Origin: Paraburkholderia diazotrophica | Lineage (GTDB): Bacteria; Pseudomonadota; Gammaproteobacteria; Burkholderiales; Burkholderiaceae | Direction of reading: 5' to 3' | Assembly: GCF_900108945.1 (NCBI RefSeq) | Contig: NZ_FNYE01000005.1 | Coordinates: 62,001-126,000, forward strand | Length of the DNA: 64,000 bases | Part shown: positions 44,941-54,543 of the stretch, piece after piece | Position numbering within the stretch: the stretch's first letter is position 1 | Layout of the letters: each line of letters opens with the position of its first letter | Program-made: the position numbers and the translations under genes | The notes under the pieces: model-generated | Told to the model about the DNA's origin: nothing | Seen by the model: the letters and a program-made list of their open reading frames with translations, nothing else | Database searches by the model: none

Positions 44941-45037
44941 GGGTGCGTCGTGTGGGTGCGTCGTGTGGGTGCGTCGTGTGGGTGCGTCGTGTGAGTACGT
45001 CGTGTGAGTACGTCGTGTGAGTACGTCGTGTGAGTAC
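44941..45037. repeat. 13-bp tandem repeat (minisatellite) between uraD and alc
   Basis: Seven full units in a row plus a partial eighth. Four are GGGTGCGTCGTGT (44941-44992), then three are GAGTACGTCGTGT (44993-45031), then GAGTAC. The two variants differ at two bases. The block fills much of the gap between the uraD stop and the alc ribosome-binding site. No other satellite of this kind was seen in the window. Confidence 0.92.
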
Positions 45038-45092
45038 CTTGAGCGCGCGTCGCGCTTCCGGCGCATTGCCGGGCGCGCCGCGAGCGCGACGC

Positions 45093-45614
45093 TCACGCGC
45101 TGATCAGATCGTCGAGACGGAACCGCGCGATGCGATAGATCTGGTCGAGGCTCGCGCGCAGTTCGTCGGCGCGGCTGTTGCTCACACGCGATTCGAAGTT
45201 CGCGATGATCCCGTGCCGGTCATAGCCGCGCACGGCGAGAATGAACGGAAAGCCGAATTTCTCGCGATACGCCGCGTTCAGCCGCAGCAGCGTGTCGAAC
45301 TCTTCCTGCGTGCATTGATCGAGGCCGGCGCCGCTCTGCTCGCGCGTCGATTCGGCCGTCAGCTCGCCGCGCACGGCCGCCTTGCCCGCGAGTTCCGGGT
45401 GCGCGTTGATCAGCGCGAGCTGCTTCGCTTCGCCCGCTGTTTCGACGGCATTCGACATCGTCTTGTGCAACGTGTCGATGCTCTCGTAAGGACGCTGCGC
45501 GGCCGCCACTTCTGCGACCCAGGGCGAGTGCTCGAAGATGCCCGACAGCGCCGCGACGAACGCGTCGGTCGAGATCCTGTTCAATTGGTCGAGTGTGTAT
45601 TGCATCGCCTTCAT
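45093..45614 (-). CDS. uraD: OHCU decarboxylase
   Basis: 173 residues. It decarboxylates 2-oxo-4-hydroxy-4-carboxy-5-ureidoimidazoline to S-allantoin. Visible family features are [30 protein letters not shown] with the catalytic His region, [22 protein letters not shown] (the HPxLA motif) and [21 protein letters not shown]. The ATG at 45614 overlaps the puuE stop (ATGA). A second ATG nine bases on (45605) is also possible. It is in the purine operon between puuE and alc. Confidence 0.95.
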   Translation of the reverse strand: MKAMQYTLDQLNRISTDAFVAALSGIFEHSPWVAEVAAAQRPYESIDTLHKTMSNAVETAGEAKQLALINAHPELAGKAAVRGELTAESTREQSGAGLDQCTQEEFDTLLRLNAAYREKFGFPFILAVRGYDRHGIIANFESRVSNSRADELRASLDQIYRIARFRLDDLISA

Positions 45615-46564
45615 GCCGCAGCCCCGCGGTTGTCCTGTGATTGATAGGGGTGATGCTCGCGCCAGTGACGCGCGATATCGACGCGCCGCGAGACCCAGAC
45701 GCGCTCGTGCTTCTCGATGTGATCGAGAAAACGCTGCAGCGCGCGAAAGCGCCCAGGGCGGCCGAGCAGACGGCAATGCATGCCGATCGACATCATCTTC
45801 GGCGCTTCGTCGCCCTCTTCGTAGAGCACGTCGAATGCGTCGCGCAGATACGTGAAGAAATGGTCCGCGGTATTGAAGCCTTGCGGCGTCGCGAAGCGCA
45901 TGTCGTTGGTATCGAGCGTGTACGGCACGATCAGTTGCGGCATCTTCGCGCCGCCCGTCACCTCGACGTCCATCCAGAACGGCAGATCGTCGCCGTAGTA
46001 GTCGGAGTCGTACAGGAAGCCGCCGTATTCGGCCACGAGGCGGTGCGTATTGGGACTGTCGCGGCCCGTGTACCAGCCGAGCGGCCGCTCGCCCGTCACG
46101 CGCTCGATGGCCTCCATGCCGAGACGCATGTGCTCGGCTTCGCGCTCCGGCGACATGTCCTGATAGTGAATCCAGCGATAGCCGTGACATGCGATCTCAT
46201 GGCCCAGTTCGACGAACGCGCGCGCCACTTCCGGATGCCGTTCGATCGCCATGCCGACGCCGAACACCGTGAGCGGCAGGCCGCGCTTCTCGAACTCGCG
46301 CAGGATGCGCCATACGCCCGCACGCGAACCGTATTCGTAGATCGACTCCATGCTCATGTGACGCGACGGATACGCCGCCGCGCCGACGATCTCCGACAGA
46401 AACTGTTCCGATCCCGGATCACCATGCAGCACGCAGTTCTCGCCGCCCTCTTCGTAGTTGAGAACGAACTGGACCGCGACGCGCGCGCGTCCTGGCCAGT
46501 CAGCCTGCACGGGATGACGGCCGTAGCCGACCAGGTCGCGTGGATAGTTCGAATCGAGTGACAT
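45611..46564 (-). CDS. puuE: Allantoinase PuuE (polysaccharide-deacetylase-like)
   Basis: 317 residues of the NodB/polysaccharide deacetylase superfamily. This is the metal-independent PuuE allantoinase, which opens allantoin to allantoate and is unrelated to the amidohydrolase AllB. It starts MSLDSNYPRDLVGYGRHPVQADWPG and contains LNYEEGGENCVLHGD, the HEIACHGYRWIHYQDM motif and MMSIGMHCRLLGRPGR, all typical. The start at 46564 was chosen by this conserved N-terminus. The 95-residue upstream extension is Arg/Cys-rich noise. It couples to uraD by a 4-base overlap. Confidence 0.95.
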   Translation of the reverse strand: MSLDSNYPRDLVGYGRHPVQADWPGRARVAVQFVLNYEEGGENCVLHGDPGSEQFLSEIVGAAAYPSRHMSMESIYEYGSRAGVWRILREFEKRGLPLTVFGVGMAIERHPEVARAFVELGHEIACHGYRWIHYQDMSPEREAEHMRLGMEAIERVTGERPLGWYTGRDSPNTHRLVAEYGGFLYDSDYYGDDLPFWMDVEVTGGAKMPQLIVPYTLDTNDMRFATPQGFNTADHFFTYLRDAFDVLYEEGDEAPKMMSIGMHCRLLGRPGRFRALQRFLDHIEKHERVWVSRRVDIARHWREHHPYQSQDNRGAAA

Positions 46565-46682
46565 GATGTGAGTGACGCAGCGGTTGACGTGAGCGGTTGC
46601 AAGTCTGCGCCGGCGGACGTCGCGAAAGCGGAGAAACGCGCTACGGCAGGGCCGGCAGGGTTGAACCAGTGTAGCGAAAACA

Positions 46683-46706
46683 CCCGGGTGCGCCCATACA
46701 CCCGGG
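46683..46706 (-). terminator. Weak hairpin between the racemase gene and puuE
   Basis: CCCGGGTG / CACCCGGG with an 8-base loop. On the minus strand TGTTTTC follows. It may attenuate transcription from the permease-racemase part into puuE-uraD-alc-allA. Confidence 0.5.
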
Positions 46707-46719
46707 CAGATAGTGCGTG

Positions 46720-47604
46720 TCAGACGGAATGTATGTGCGGCGCAATATCGGCGGCGGGGTCGGCACGCAACGCGCTCGCGTTGACCCGCAGCAGCGCGCC
46801 GTGGGCGCCCGTCGCGGCATTCGCGTCGGGCGCGGCTGGTTGTCCACATGCCGCGTCGGCGGGTGCGTCACCCGTCGGACTGAAGCGTGCGAGCTCGCCG
46901 TCATAGCGCTTTGCGAGCGGTCGTGCATAGTCGCCGCGCTTGGCCGTTGCGAGGCGCAATGCGACGAGCGCCTCGACCCACTTGACGGCAGCCGTCACGC
47001 CCTCGATCACGGGCGCGCCCAGTGCGTCTTCGATCTCCGCGCACAATTCCGCCATTCCCGCGCAGCCGAGCACGATCGCATCCGATCCGTCCTCGTCGAG
47101 CGCGCGACGACATTCGTCGAGAATGATGCGCCGTGCCGCCGAGCCGGGCTGATCGAGCTCGAGCACGGCGACATCGGTAGCGCGGACGTTGCGACAAAAA
47201 CGCTTCATGCCATAACGCTCAGCCAGATGCCAGGCCATCCCGCAGGTGCGCGAGAGCGTCGTTACCACCGAGAAGCCGGGCGCGAGCACGCTCGCGGCAT
47301 GCATCGCTGCTTCCGCGATGCCGATCACCGGGCCGCGCGCCAGTTCGCGCGCCGCATAGAGGCCAGGATCGCCGAAACACGCGATCACGTAGCCGTCGAA
47401 GCCCTCACGCTCGCCCGCTTCGACTTCCGCCAGCAGCCCCGGCGTGGCGAGCGCTTCGTCGTAGTAGCCTTCGATCGACGGCGGGCCCATCGTCGGGCTC
47501 ACCGCCACCAGCTCCGTCCCCGGCGACACGACGCTGCGCGCACAACGGCCCATGGCCTCCGTCATCCGTTGCGTCGTGTTCGGGTTGATCAGTTTGATAC
47601 GCAT
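46720..47604 (-). CDS. Asp/Glu/hydantoin racemase family, probable allantoin racemase
   Basis: 294 residues. Two pseudo-symmetric racemase lobes carry the catalytic Cys pair in VIACFGDPGLYAA (Cys near residue 75) and IVLGCAGMAELC (near 180). The family covers hydantoin and allantoin racemases. Sitting between an NCS1 permease and puuE, allantoin racemisation is the likely job, so that both enantiomers can be used. The enzyme core ends near residue 235. About 55 further residues are Ala/Pro/Asp-rich and end PAADIAPHIHSV, an unusual extension. AGGAG precedes the ATG. Confidence 0.88.
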   Translation of the reverse strand: MRIKLINPNTTQRMTEAMGRCARSVVSPGTELVAVSPTMGPPSIEGYYDEALATPGLLAEVEAGEREGFDGYVIACFGDPGLYAARELARGPVIGIAEAAMHAASVLAPGFSVVTTLSRTCGMAWHLAERYGMKRFCRNVRATDVAVLELDQPGSAARRIILDECRRALDEDGSDAIVLGCAGMAELCAEIEDALGAPVIEGVTAAVKWVEALVALRLATAKRGDYARPLAKRYDGELARFSPTGDAPADAACGQPAAPDANAATGAHGALLRVNASALRADPAADIAPHIHSV

Positions 47605-47647
47605 GTCAAGAACTCCTGTTGCACCTTTGATGAACTGTCATGCGCGT

Positions 47648-49144
47648 TCATGCACTGCGTTGCAGCTTACGGGCAAGCACGCTGTAGAACACGGCACCGA
47701 GTCCCGCGCCGATGAACCACGAGAAGTTCGCCAGACCGTCCAGCGACGGCACCATCACGCAGATCACTGCTATCAGTGCAGCCGGCAGCAGCGCGGCCAC
47801 TGCACGATAGTTCACGCCCTTGTGATACCAGTACGCGCCCTTCTCCGACACCGTGTACAGATCGTCGAGCACGATCTTCTGACGCTTCACGAGGAAGAAG
47901 TCGACGATCAGGATGCCGTACAACGGTCCGATGAAGCTGCCGAGCACATCGAGCGTGTAGTGGATCACGGCCGGGTTGTTGAACAGGTTCCACGGCGTGA
48001 TGAAGATCGACGCGACGGCAGCGAGCATGCCGCCTGCGCGCCAGCTGATGAGCTTCGGCGCGACGTTCGAGAAGTCGAATGCAGGCGACACGAAGTTGGC
48101 GACGATGTTGATGCCGATGGTCGCGATGGTGAACGTCAGTGCGCCGAGAATCACGGCCGTCGGATAGTCGATGCGGCCCACCGTTTCGACGGGATCGGTG
48201 ATGAGCTCGCCGAACACGGGCAGCGTCGCGGCCGTCGTGATGACCGTCACCAGCGAAAAAGCGAGGAAGTTGACGGGCAGGCCCCAGAAATTGCCGCGCT
48301 TGACGCTGCGAAAGCTCTTGCCGTAGCGCGAGAAGTCGCCGAAGTTCAGCATCGGGCCCGAGAAGTACGACACCACCAGCGAGATCGCCGTGATCATTAC
48401 GGGGATCACTTCCATGCCGTGATACTTCACACCGCCCAGGTTGATGCCGATGTTCTGCCAACCTGCGCGCCACACCATGTAGCCGGCCAGGATGAACATC
48501 ACGACATACACGGCCGGACCGGCGAAGTCGATGAACTTCTTGATCGTCTCCATGCCGTTCCAGAACACGAATGCCTGCAGCACCCACAGCAACATGAAGC
48601 CGGCCCAGCCGATCGTCGACAGTCCCATGAAGCCGTGATGATGCACATCCGCGTATGGCAGGAGCTGCGGGAGGAACTTGAGCACGACGATGACGAGCGC
48701 GCTCGATGCAAGATACGTCTGAATGCCATACCACGCGACGGCAATGAGCCCGCGGATCACGGCAGGAACGTTCGCACCCAGCACGCCGAACGTGGCGCGG
48801 CATGCAACGGGATACGGCACGCCGTTTAGCTGACTCGGCTTCGCAATCATGTTGCACAGCAGGTTCACGATCGTGATGCCGACGAGCAGCGCGATCAGCA
48901 CCTGCCAGCTCGTGAGCCCCAGCGCGAACAGGCTGCCCGCGAACACATAGCCGCCGACGCTATGCACGTCCGACATCCAGAACGCGAAGATGTTATAGGC
49001 GCCCCACGTCTGATGCTTCAACGGTGCGAGGTCTTCGTTGTACAGACGCTCGCTGTAGCCGGCCGGAAGCGCGTGACCGCTTGGCGCGCCGCTCTCGTAA
49101 TCGGGAATTGCCGAACTATCCGGTGCTGCACTGAACTGAGCCAT
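47648..49144 (-). CDS. NCS1-family nucleobase / allantoin permease
   Basis: 498 residues with about twelve membrane helices. It is a sodium- or proton-coupled NCS1 symporter of the Mhp1/PucI/FurD type. Signature regions are ERLYNEDLAPLKHQTWGAYNIFAFWMSDVHSVGGY, GVPYPVACRATFGVLGANVPA and NFGDFSRYGKSFRSVKRGNF. AGGAGG lies just before the ATG. As first gene of the racemase-puuE-uraD-alc-allA block it most likely brings in allantoin, uracil or another purine product. Confidence 0.92.
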   Translation of the reverse strand: MAQFSAAPDSSAIPDYESGAPSGHALPAGYSERLYNEDLAPLKHQTWGAYNIFAFWMSDVHSVGGYVFAGSLFALGLTSWQVLIALLVGITIVNLLCNMIAKPSQLNGVPYPVACRATFGVLGANVPAVIRGLIAVAWYGIQTYLASSALVIVVLKFLPQLLPYADVHHHGFMGLSTIGWAGFMLLWVLQAFVFWNGMETIKKFIDFAGPAVYVVMFILAGYMVWRAGWQNIGINLGGVKYHGMEVIPVMITAISLVVSYFSGPMLNFGDFSRYGKSFRSVKRGNFWGLPVNFLAFSLVTVITTAATLPVFGELITDPVETVGRIDYPTAVILGALTFTIATIGINIVANFVSPAFDFSNVAPKLISWRAGGMLAAVASIFITPWNLFNNPAVIHYTLDVLGSFIGPLYGILIVDFFLVKRQKIVLDDLYTVSEKGAYWYHKGVNYRAVAALLPAALIAVICVMVPSLDGLANFSWFIGAGLGAVFYSVLARKLQRSA

Positions 49145-49523
49145 GGATTCCTCCTAAGGTGGGAACGTCGACGGGGATCGACGAACATTGCATCGTGTAT
49201 GCCAGGCGCGCGACGGGCCCATCATGTGGGTCGTGCCGATGCGCAGCGTCTGCACGTTGCCGCGGGTGTCTCCGTACTTACGTACTTGTTTTGATGGCCC
49301 GGCAGGCTTTCCGCGAATGCCTGCAAGGCTTTGCCGCGTCGGCATGGCCGCCTGATGAGCAACCACGCCTTACGGTCTTTCGGTCTCGATGCGCGCCGGG
49401 TGCGGCTCGTATCGGTTCATGTCCCGGTCGGCCTGTCGGCCGACTTTGTGATCAAACACAGTTCATTTCAGTGCAGCGCGCACCGCCTGCAAGCGCCGGC
49501 GGGCGTCACTCATGCACTTTGAT
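49145..49523. other. Intergenic region upstream of the NCS1 permease operon
   Basis: About 380 bp between the GntR gene and the permease gene (both minus). It should contain the main operon promoter. I see no ORF with a recognisable domain and no copy of the TTGTCAACAA words present upstream of gntR. Confidence 0.4.
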
Positions 49524-50240
49524 TCAGCCGGCGACGACCTTAGGCACACGCATGCCGAATACTTCATGCAGATCGGTGCCACCGCTTGCCGGCCGGTCCA
49601 GCATCTTCAACTCGACGCTCTGCAGATGGCGCGACATCAGCGCGCCCGCCGTCTTCGCATCGCCCGCGTCGATCGCCGCGAGAATCGCTTCGTGATCTTC
49701 GAACGAACAGGGGCTGCGGCCGAGCGATTCATAAAGCGCCGAAATCAGCGTCGAACGCGCGACCAGGCCGTTCAGGCAATCGCACAGCACGGTGTTGCCC
49801 GTCAGCGAAGCAAGTTCCGTATGAAACTCGCCCGACAGCCTGATCCATGCCGGGAAGTCGCGCGACTCGAACGCCCTGCGCTCGCGGGCGATCATCCCGC
49901 CGATGCTCCTCAACCGGCGCGAGCCCTGGCCGGCGCAAATCTTGTCGACGACGGCCAGCTCGATGATCCGGCGCATCTCGAACACTTCATGCACTTCCTG
50001 CAGCGACGGACTGGCAACAAACGCGCCGCGGTTCGGCTCCAGATCGACGAGGCGGTCGGTGGCCAGCAGGGCCAGCGCTTGCCGGATCGGTCCGCGCTTG
50101 ACGCCGAACACGTCGCACAACTGCGCTTCCGTCAATTTCGCGCCGGGCGCAATCCGATGCTCGAGGATCGCGGCGCGAATGCGCTCGGCGATCGCTTCGG
50201 GTTTCGTGCTGCTCGCGGCGGCGTTGGGTGTCTCTGACAT
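49524..50240 (-). CDS. GntR-family regulator (FCD subfamily) of purine/allantoin use
   Basis: 238 residues. The N-terminal GntR winged helix (AERIRAAILEHRIAPGAKLTEAQLCDVFGVKRGPIRQAL) is followed by an FCD effector domain with the expected metal-site residues (FEMRRIIELAVVDK, SGEFHTELASLTGN, FEDHEAILAAIDAGD, SRHL). It lies directly upstream of the allantoin operon in the same direction and is its likely regulator. Two TTGTCAACAA palindromic words in its own promoter region suggest autoregulation. The effector is unknown, perhaps urate or allantoin. Confidence 0.9.
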   Translation of the reverse strand: MSETPNAAASSTKPEAIAERIRAAILEHRIAPGAKLTEAQLCDVFGVKRGPIRQALALLATDRLVDLEPNRGAFVASPSLQEVHEVFEMRRIIELAVVDKICAGQGSRRLRSIGGMIARERRAFESRDFPAWIRLSGEFHTELASLTGNTVLCDCLNGLVARSTLISALYESLGRSPCSFEDHEAILAAIDAGDAKTAGALMSRHLQSVELKMLDRPASGGTDLHEVFGMRVPKVVAG

Positions 50241-50284
50241 GATGAGCGTGGTGTTATGGCGTTCATCTTAGGGCGGACATAAAA

Positions 50285-50296
50285 ATTGTCAACAAT
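50285..50296. promoter_or_regulatory. Candidate GntR operator, ATTGTCAACAAT
   Basis: A 12-bp near-palindrome (ATTGT CA ACAAT) 45 bp upstream of the gntR start. FCD-type GntR proteins commonly bind TTGTnnACAA-like sites. A second, related site is at 50427-50442. Confidence 0.5.
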
Positions 50297-50426
50297 CTAA
50301 GCCGCCAATTTTCGACAATTTTGGTTTGGACTGACGTGCTCGTAACTACCCAAATCGAGCTCTGTCGACCGTCCTGCGCGGCTGAGCGACCAGCCGCGTC
50401 GTTCGATGTCCTCCTTCTCTGATGGG

Positions 50427-50442
50427 ATTTTGTCAACAAAAT
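50427..50442. promoter_or_regulatory. Candidate GntR operator, ATTTTGTCAACAAAAT
   Basis: A 16-bp near-palindrome with 7-bp arms around CA, sharing the core TTGTCAACAA with the site at 50285. It is about 190 bp upstream of the gntR start. Confidence 0.5.
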
Positions 50443-50520
50443 TTGCGGTGACTGCAGGCGTGCAGCGATTCGTAGGCGTGAAATGAATAAGACCGTTAGT
50501 TGCATCTGGTGGACAAAACA

Positions 50521-50542
50521 AAAGGCGAGTCGCCTCGCCTTT
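50521..50542 (-). terminator. Intrinsic terminator of the DUF1992-tadA-ldcA operon
   Basis: AAAGGCGAG TCGC CTCGCCTTT, a perfect 9-bp stem. On the minus strand it continues TGTTTTGT, 33 bp after ldcA. Confidence 0.85.
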
Positions 50543-50574
50543 CTCCGATGCAATGCGCCGCCTTGCCGCGTCCC

Positions 50575-51501
50575 TTACCCGAGCACTGGGTGTCCGGACA
50601 CCGTTAGCTTGAATCCATGCGCCCCCGCGACGAGATGCGCCGGCGCGCCGACGGGCAGCGTCACCATGTCGGGGATGTGGCCGAACGGCAGGCCCGTCAC
50701 GACGGGAATGCCGATCACCGACCTCACCTGCGCGATCATCGCGTCAAGATCGTAGCCGTTGTCGTAGTCGAACGGCTTGCCCCCCGAAAAGTCGCCGAAC
50801 ACGAGCGCCTGCTGCCGCTCGAGGATACCCGCGAGATGCAGTTGATAGATCAGGCGCTCGATCCGAAACGGCTGCTCGTTGACATCCTCGACGAACAGGA
50901 TGCCGCCCTCGACAGGCGGCATATACGGCGAGCCGACCAGCGACGCCAGCACAGCCAGATTGCCGCCCCACAGCGTGCCCTTGACGTCGACGGCCCGCGC
51001 TTGGGGGAGCGTGCTCGAAATCGTGTAGGTATCCGAAGTCAGCGCGTGCCAGAAGTGCTTCATCGTGAAGTCGCTGACGGTTTCCGCGCCGAAATCGACC
51101 GCAAGCATCGGGCCGCCGAAAGTCGTCACGCCCGCCTGCGCCAGCAGCGCCAGCTGGAGCGCGGTGAAATCGCTGTGGCCCACGAACGCGATCGGCTGGT
51201 CGCGCAAGCGGCGTTGCAGCCCCGCGTAGTCGAGCCCGTGCAGAATGCGCACGGCGCCGTAGCCGCCGCGCACGGCGAGCACGATGTCGGGCAGCTCGCG
51301 CGATGGGTCCGCGAGCCGGTTCAGCTCCGCTGCGCGTTCGCCGTCGGTGCCGGCAAAGCGCTGGTAACGCCGCTGCGTCGCGCCGACGTTTTCAACGTGG
51401 TGCCCTTGCGCGCGCAACCGTTTCAGCGCGAGATGAATTGCGCTCGGATCGTGCGGATAGCCCGAAGGCGCGATCAGTTCGATGGTGCGATGCGTGGCCA
51501 T
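50575..51501 (-). CDS. ldcA: Muramoyltetrapeptide L,D-carboxypeptidase
   Basis: 308 residues, peptidase family S66. It removes the terminal D-Ala from recycled murein tetrapeptide in the cytoplasm. The nucleophile Ser is in FVGHSDFTALQLALL. The upstream GGYGAVRIL loop and the downstream Glu and His (EDVNEQPFRIERLIYQL, VTGLPFGHIPDMVTLPVG) complete the Ser-His-Glu triad region. It is the last of three closely spaced genes (DUF1992, tadA, ldcA). Confidence 0.93.
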   Translation of the reverse strand: MATHRTIELIAPSGYPHDPSAIHLALKRLRAQGHHVENVGATQRRYQRFAGTDGERAAELNRLADPSRELPDIVLAVRGGYGAVRILHGLDYAGLQRRLRDQPIAFVGHSDFTALQLALLAQAGVTTFGGPMLAVDFGAETVSDFTMKHFWHALTSDTYTISSTLPQARAVDVKGTLWGGNLAVLASLVGSPYMPPVEGGILFVEDVNEQPFRIERLIYQLHLAGILERQQALVFGDFSGGKPFDYDNGYDLDAMIAQVRSVIGIPVVTGLPFGHIPDMVTLPVGAPAHLVAGAHGFKLTVSGHPVLG

Positions 51502-51536
51502 ATCGGGCTGTTGTTCTGTTGACGGAAATTGGTGTC

Positions 51537-52642
<1,106 letters not shown>

Positions 52643-52923
52643 TTGCAATCCACTACGTTGCGGCTCGGGCATTTTATCAGGAGCCGCGAAATGCATTTGT
52701 CAGACGCCTAGAGTATGCAATCAGGTCTTAAGAAATTTCCTATGGATGGCGTTCGGCATCGAAATATGGTTGTCGATTTCCTGCCTGAGTGTTCCGATCG
52801 TGCGGTCGTTTTTCTCCGACGCGCAATTTACACACTGTTACGCAGGACGCGGCTCAATAACGACGTGCGCTTCCCTATACTCGTCGCCGTCCACAGCTGG
52901 TGGCGCCACGACAATCACGCAAC

Positions 52924-53607
52924 ATGACCCACTCCCGTTTTGCCCGCCCTCTCGTCCGAACGTCGCTGATCGCATTCTGCGTAACGCTACCGCTTGCCGG
53001 CTGTGTTGTTCCCGGCAACGCACCCTATGGTTCTGCTTACGGTTCGTCGTACGCCACACAACCGGCGTATGGGCAACCGGCGTACGCCCAACCGGCTTAC
53101 TCGCAGCCTGGCTATTCGCAGCCGGGTTACGCGCAGCCGCAGTATCAGCAGCCCTACGCGCAACAGCCGCAATATCAGCAACAGCCCGCGTATGGTCAAT
53201 CCGACTGGCAGGACGGCCAGAATCAGGGCTATCAGCAGCCGCAGCAGGGCTACGGATACGGCGAGCAATACGGCATCGTCTCGTCGATCCAGCCGCTGGC
53301 CAATCCCGGTGCCGTGACAGCGGGTGGCGTCGCGGGCACGGTGATCGGCGCCGTCGTGGGCGGTGTGATCGGCAACCAGTTCGGACACGGTCACGGGCGC
53401 GATGCGGCGACGGCGATCGGCGTGCTGGGCGGCGCTGTCGCGGGCAATCAGCTTGGACAGCAGGCGGGCGCGTCGTCGCCGGGCGGCTACCGGGTTTCCG
53501 TGCAATTGAATGACGGCTCAATGCGCGCTTTCGATGTCGGCGCACCCGGCGACCTGCATCCCGGCGACCGCGTGCGCATCGCGGGCAACCGGCTCGATCG
53601 CTATTGA
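52924..53607 (+). CDS. Glycine-zipper 2TM outer-membrane lipoprotein with Tyr/Gln/Pro repeats
   Basis: 227 residues. The signal peptide ends in a lipobox (TLPLAGC). About 80 residues of degenerate repeats follow, with units like QPAYGQPAYAQ, SQPGYSQPGYAQ and QPQYQQ. Next comes a glycine-zipper segment (GVAGTVIGAVVGGVIGNQFGHGHGRDAATAIGVLGGAVAGNQLG) as in the Rickettsia 17-kDa antigen / SlyB family. The C-terminal beta domain is YRVSVQLNDGSMRAFDV and GDRVRIAGNRLDRY. It is probably an envelope-stabilising outer-membrane lipoprotein. The low-complexity linker is longer than in SlyB. Confidence 0.87.
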   Translation: MTHSRFARPLVRTSLIAFCVTLPLAGCVVPGNAPYGSAYGSSYATQPAYGQPAYAQPAYSQPGYSQPGYAQPQYQQPYAQQPQYQQQPAYGQSDWQDGQNQGYQQPQQGYGYGEQYGIVSSIQPLANPGAVTAGGVAGTVIGAVVGGVIGNQFGHGHGRDAATAIGVLGGAVAGNQLGQQAGASSPGGYRVSVQLNDGSMRAFDVGAPGDLHPGDRVRIAGNRLDRY

Positions 53608-53936
53608 TTCACCGATGACCCGTGCGCGCGGGTGACGTCGGGCGCGCGCGATGCGCATGCAACGCGCGCAATGTCCCACTGGCGTACCACGCGAACCAAT
53701 TGCCGGGCCGCAACCCGGCGTCAGGCGTGTCCCGGTTCGTAGAACATCGCAAACAGTGCCGACTGCAAGCGACAACACGAGCTTCGCGTGCGCCGCTTTT
53801 TTCCAGCGTGAGCAGAGTGCAATCAGCAGTCTTCATGTGTTGGAAAATCGGCTTCCAGCACTGCTGCCGACAGGGCTCAGACGCCGCAGCCCCTCAGCGG
53901 CCAGCGCCCTTTTACGTCGTAGCGCGTCTTGCCGAG
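53608..53936. other. Gap between the glycine-zipper gene and the RNA ligase pseudogene
   Basis: About 330 bp with no recognisable gene, RNA or strong hairpin. Coding character is poor in all frames. It may be decayed sequence together with the adjacent pseudogene. Confidence 0.35.
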
Positions 53937-54465
53937 TCAGCTATCAATAAGGACAAGTTCGCGCACGGTCCAGGTGATCGGTCCAATCGCGTGCGGATCG
54001 AACCTGCCCGCGCCGTACAGCAACGTGAGGCGGGGCGTGACACGCGCGCGCGAAATACGCAGACCTGCCCCTCTGAGCGTGTCGCCAAGTCCTCGCTGAA
54101 GGTGGATCAATTCGTCCAGCCCGGCGCTCCCCGTCAGCCCCAAAGGCCGATGCCCCTGCCGCCCGTTGAAGCTTGAGGCCCGATCGAGCGTCGCGCCGAA
54201 TGGCAGCACGTCAATGCCTGTCGCTGCGGCGCATGCGCGCGCGACAGCTACCCCGGCACACGCGCAAAGTCGCCCAGATGGTGCAGCGTGATGTGCAAGC
54301 GCTCGGTATGCAGCAGCCTCGCCTTGACACGCATCTCGGACCGCGGCCATCCCGCCATGTCAGCAGTGCACGCAGCGGTGTCTGGATCGGGCATCGCGAC
54401 AAACAAAAGCGATGTGTCGGAGCGAGTTGGGGCGCCTCGAATCCTGGTAGTGTAAGTCGGGTCAC
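53937..54465 (-). pseudogene. thpR: 2'-5' RNA ligase / RNA 2',3'-cyclic phosphodiesterase, two frameshifts
   Basis: Three minus-strand frames together read one ThpR/LigT-type protein. Frame 1 from a GTG at 54465 gives TRLTLPGFEAPQLAPT. Frame 2 continues SLLFVAMPDPDTAA and LLHTERLHITLHHLGDFARVPG, including the first H-x-T motif (HITLHHLG), and stops at 54248. Frame 3 continues VARACAAATGIDVLPFGATLD and RARVTPRLTLLYG to a stop at 53937. There the second motif reads RLTLLYG instead of H-x-T-L, so one catalytic His is also lost. The shifts lie near 54415 and near 54250. Two shifts plus a lost catalytic residue indicate a real pseudogene rather than a sequencing error. Confidence 0.78.
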
Positions 54466-54543
54466 AGCAGCGTCGCAGGTACGCCGGTGAGGGAAACATC
54501 CCTGATCGTCAACCAGATGACGGCCGCTCGCCGCACAAGAAAC

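Noticed and set aside
44941..45037. CRISPR-like array
   Set aside because: The units are contiguous 13-mers without spacers and no cas genes are near. It is a minisatellite.
44905..45096. N-terminal extension of allantoicase through the tandem repeat
   Set aside because: The frame is open only because the repeat lacks stops in it. The conserved enzyme begins at 44904 with its own ribosome-binding site.
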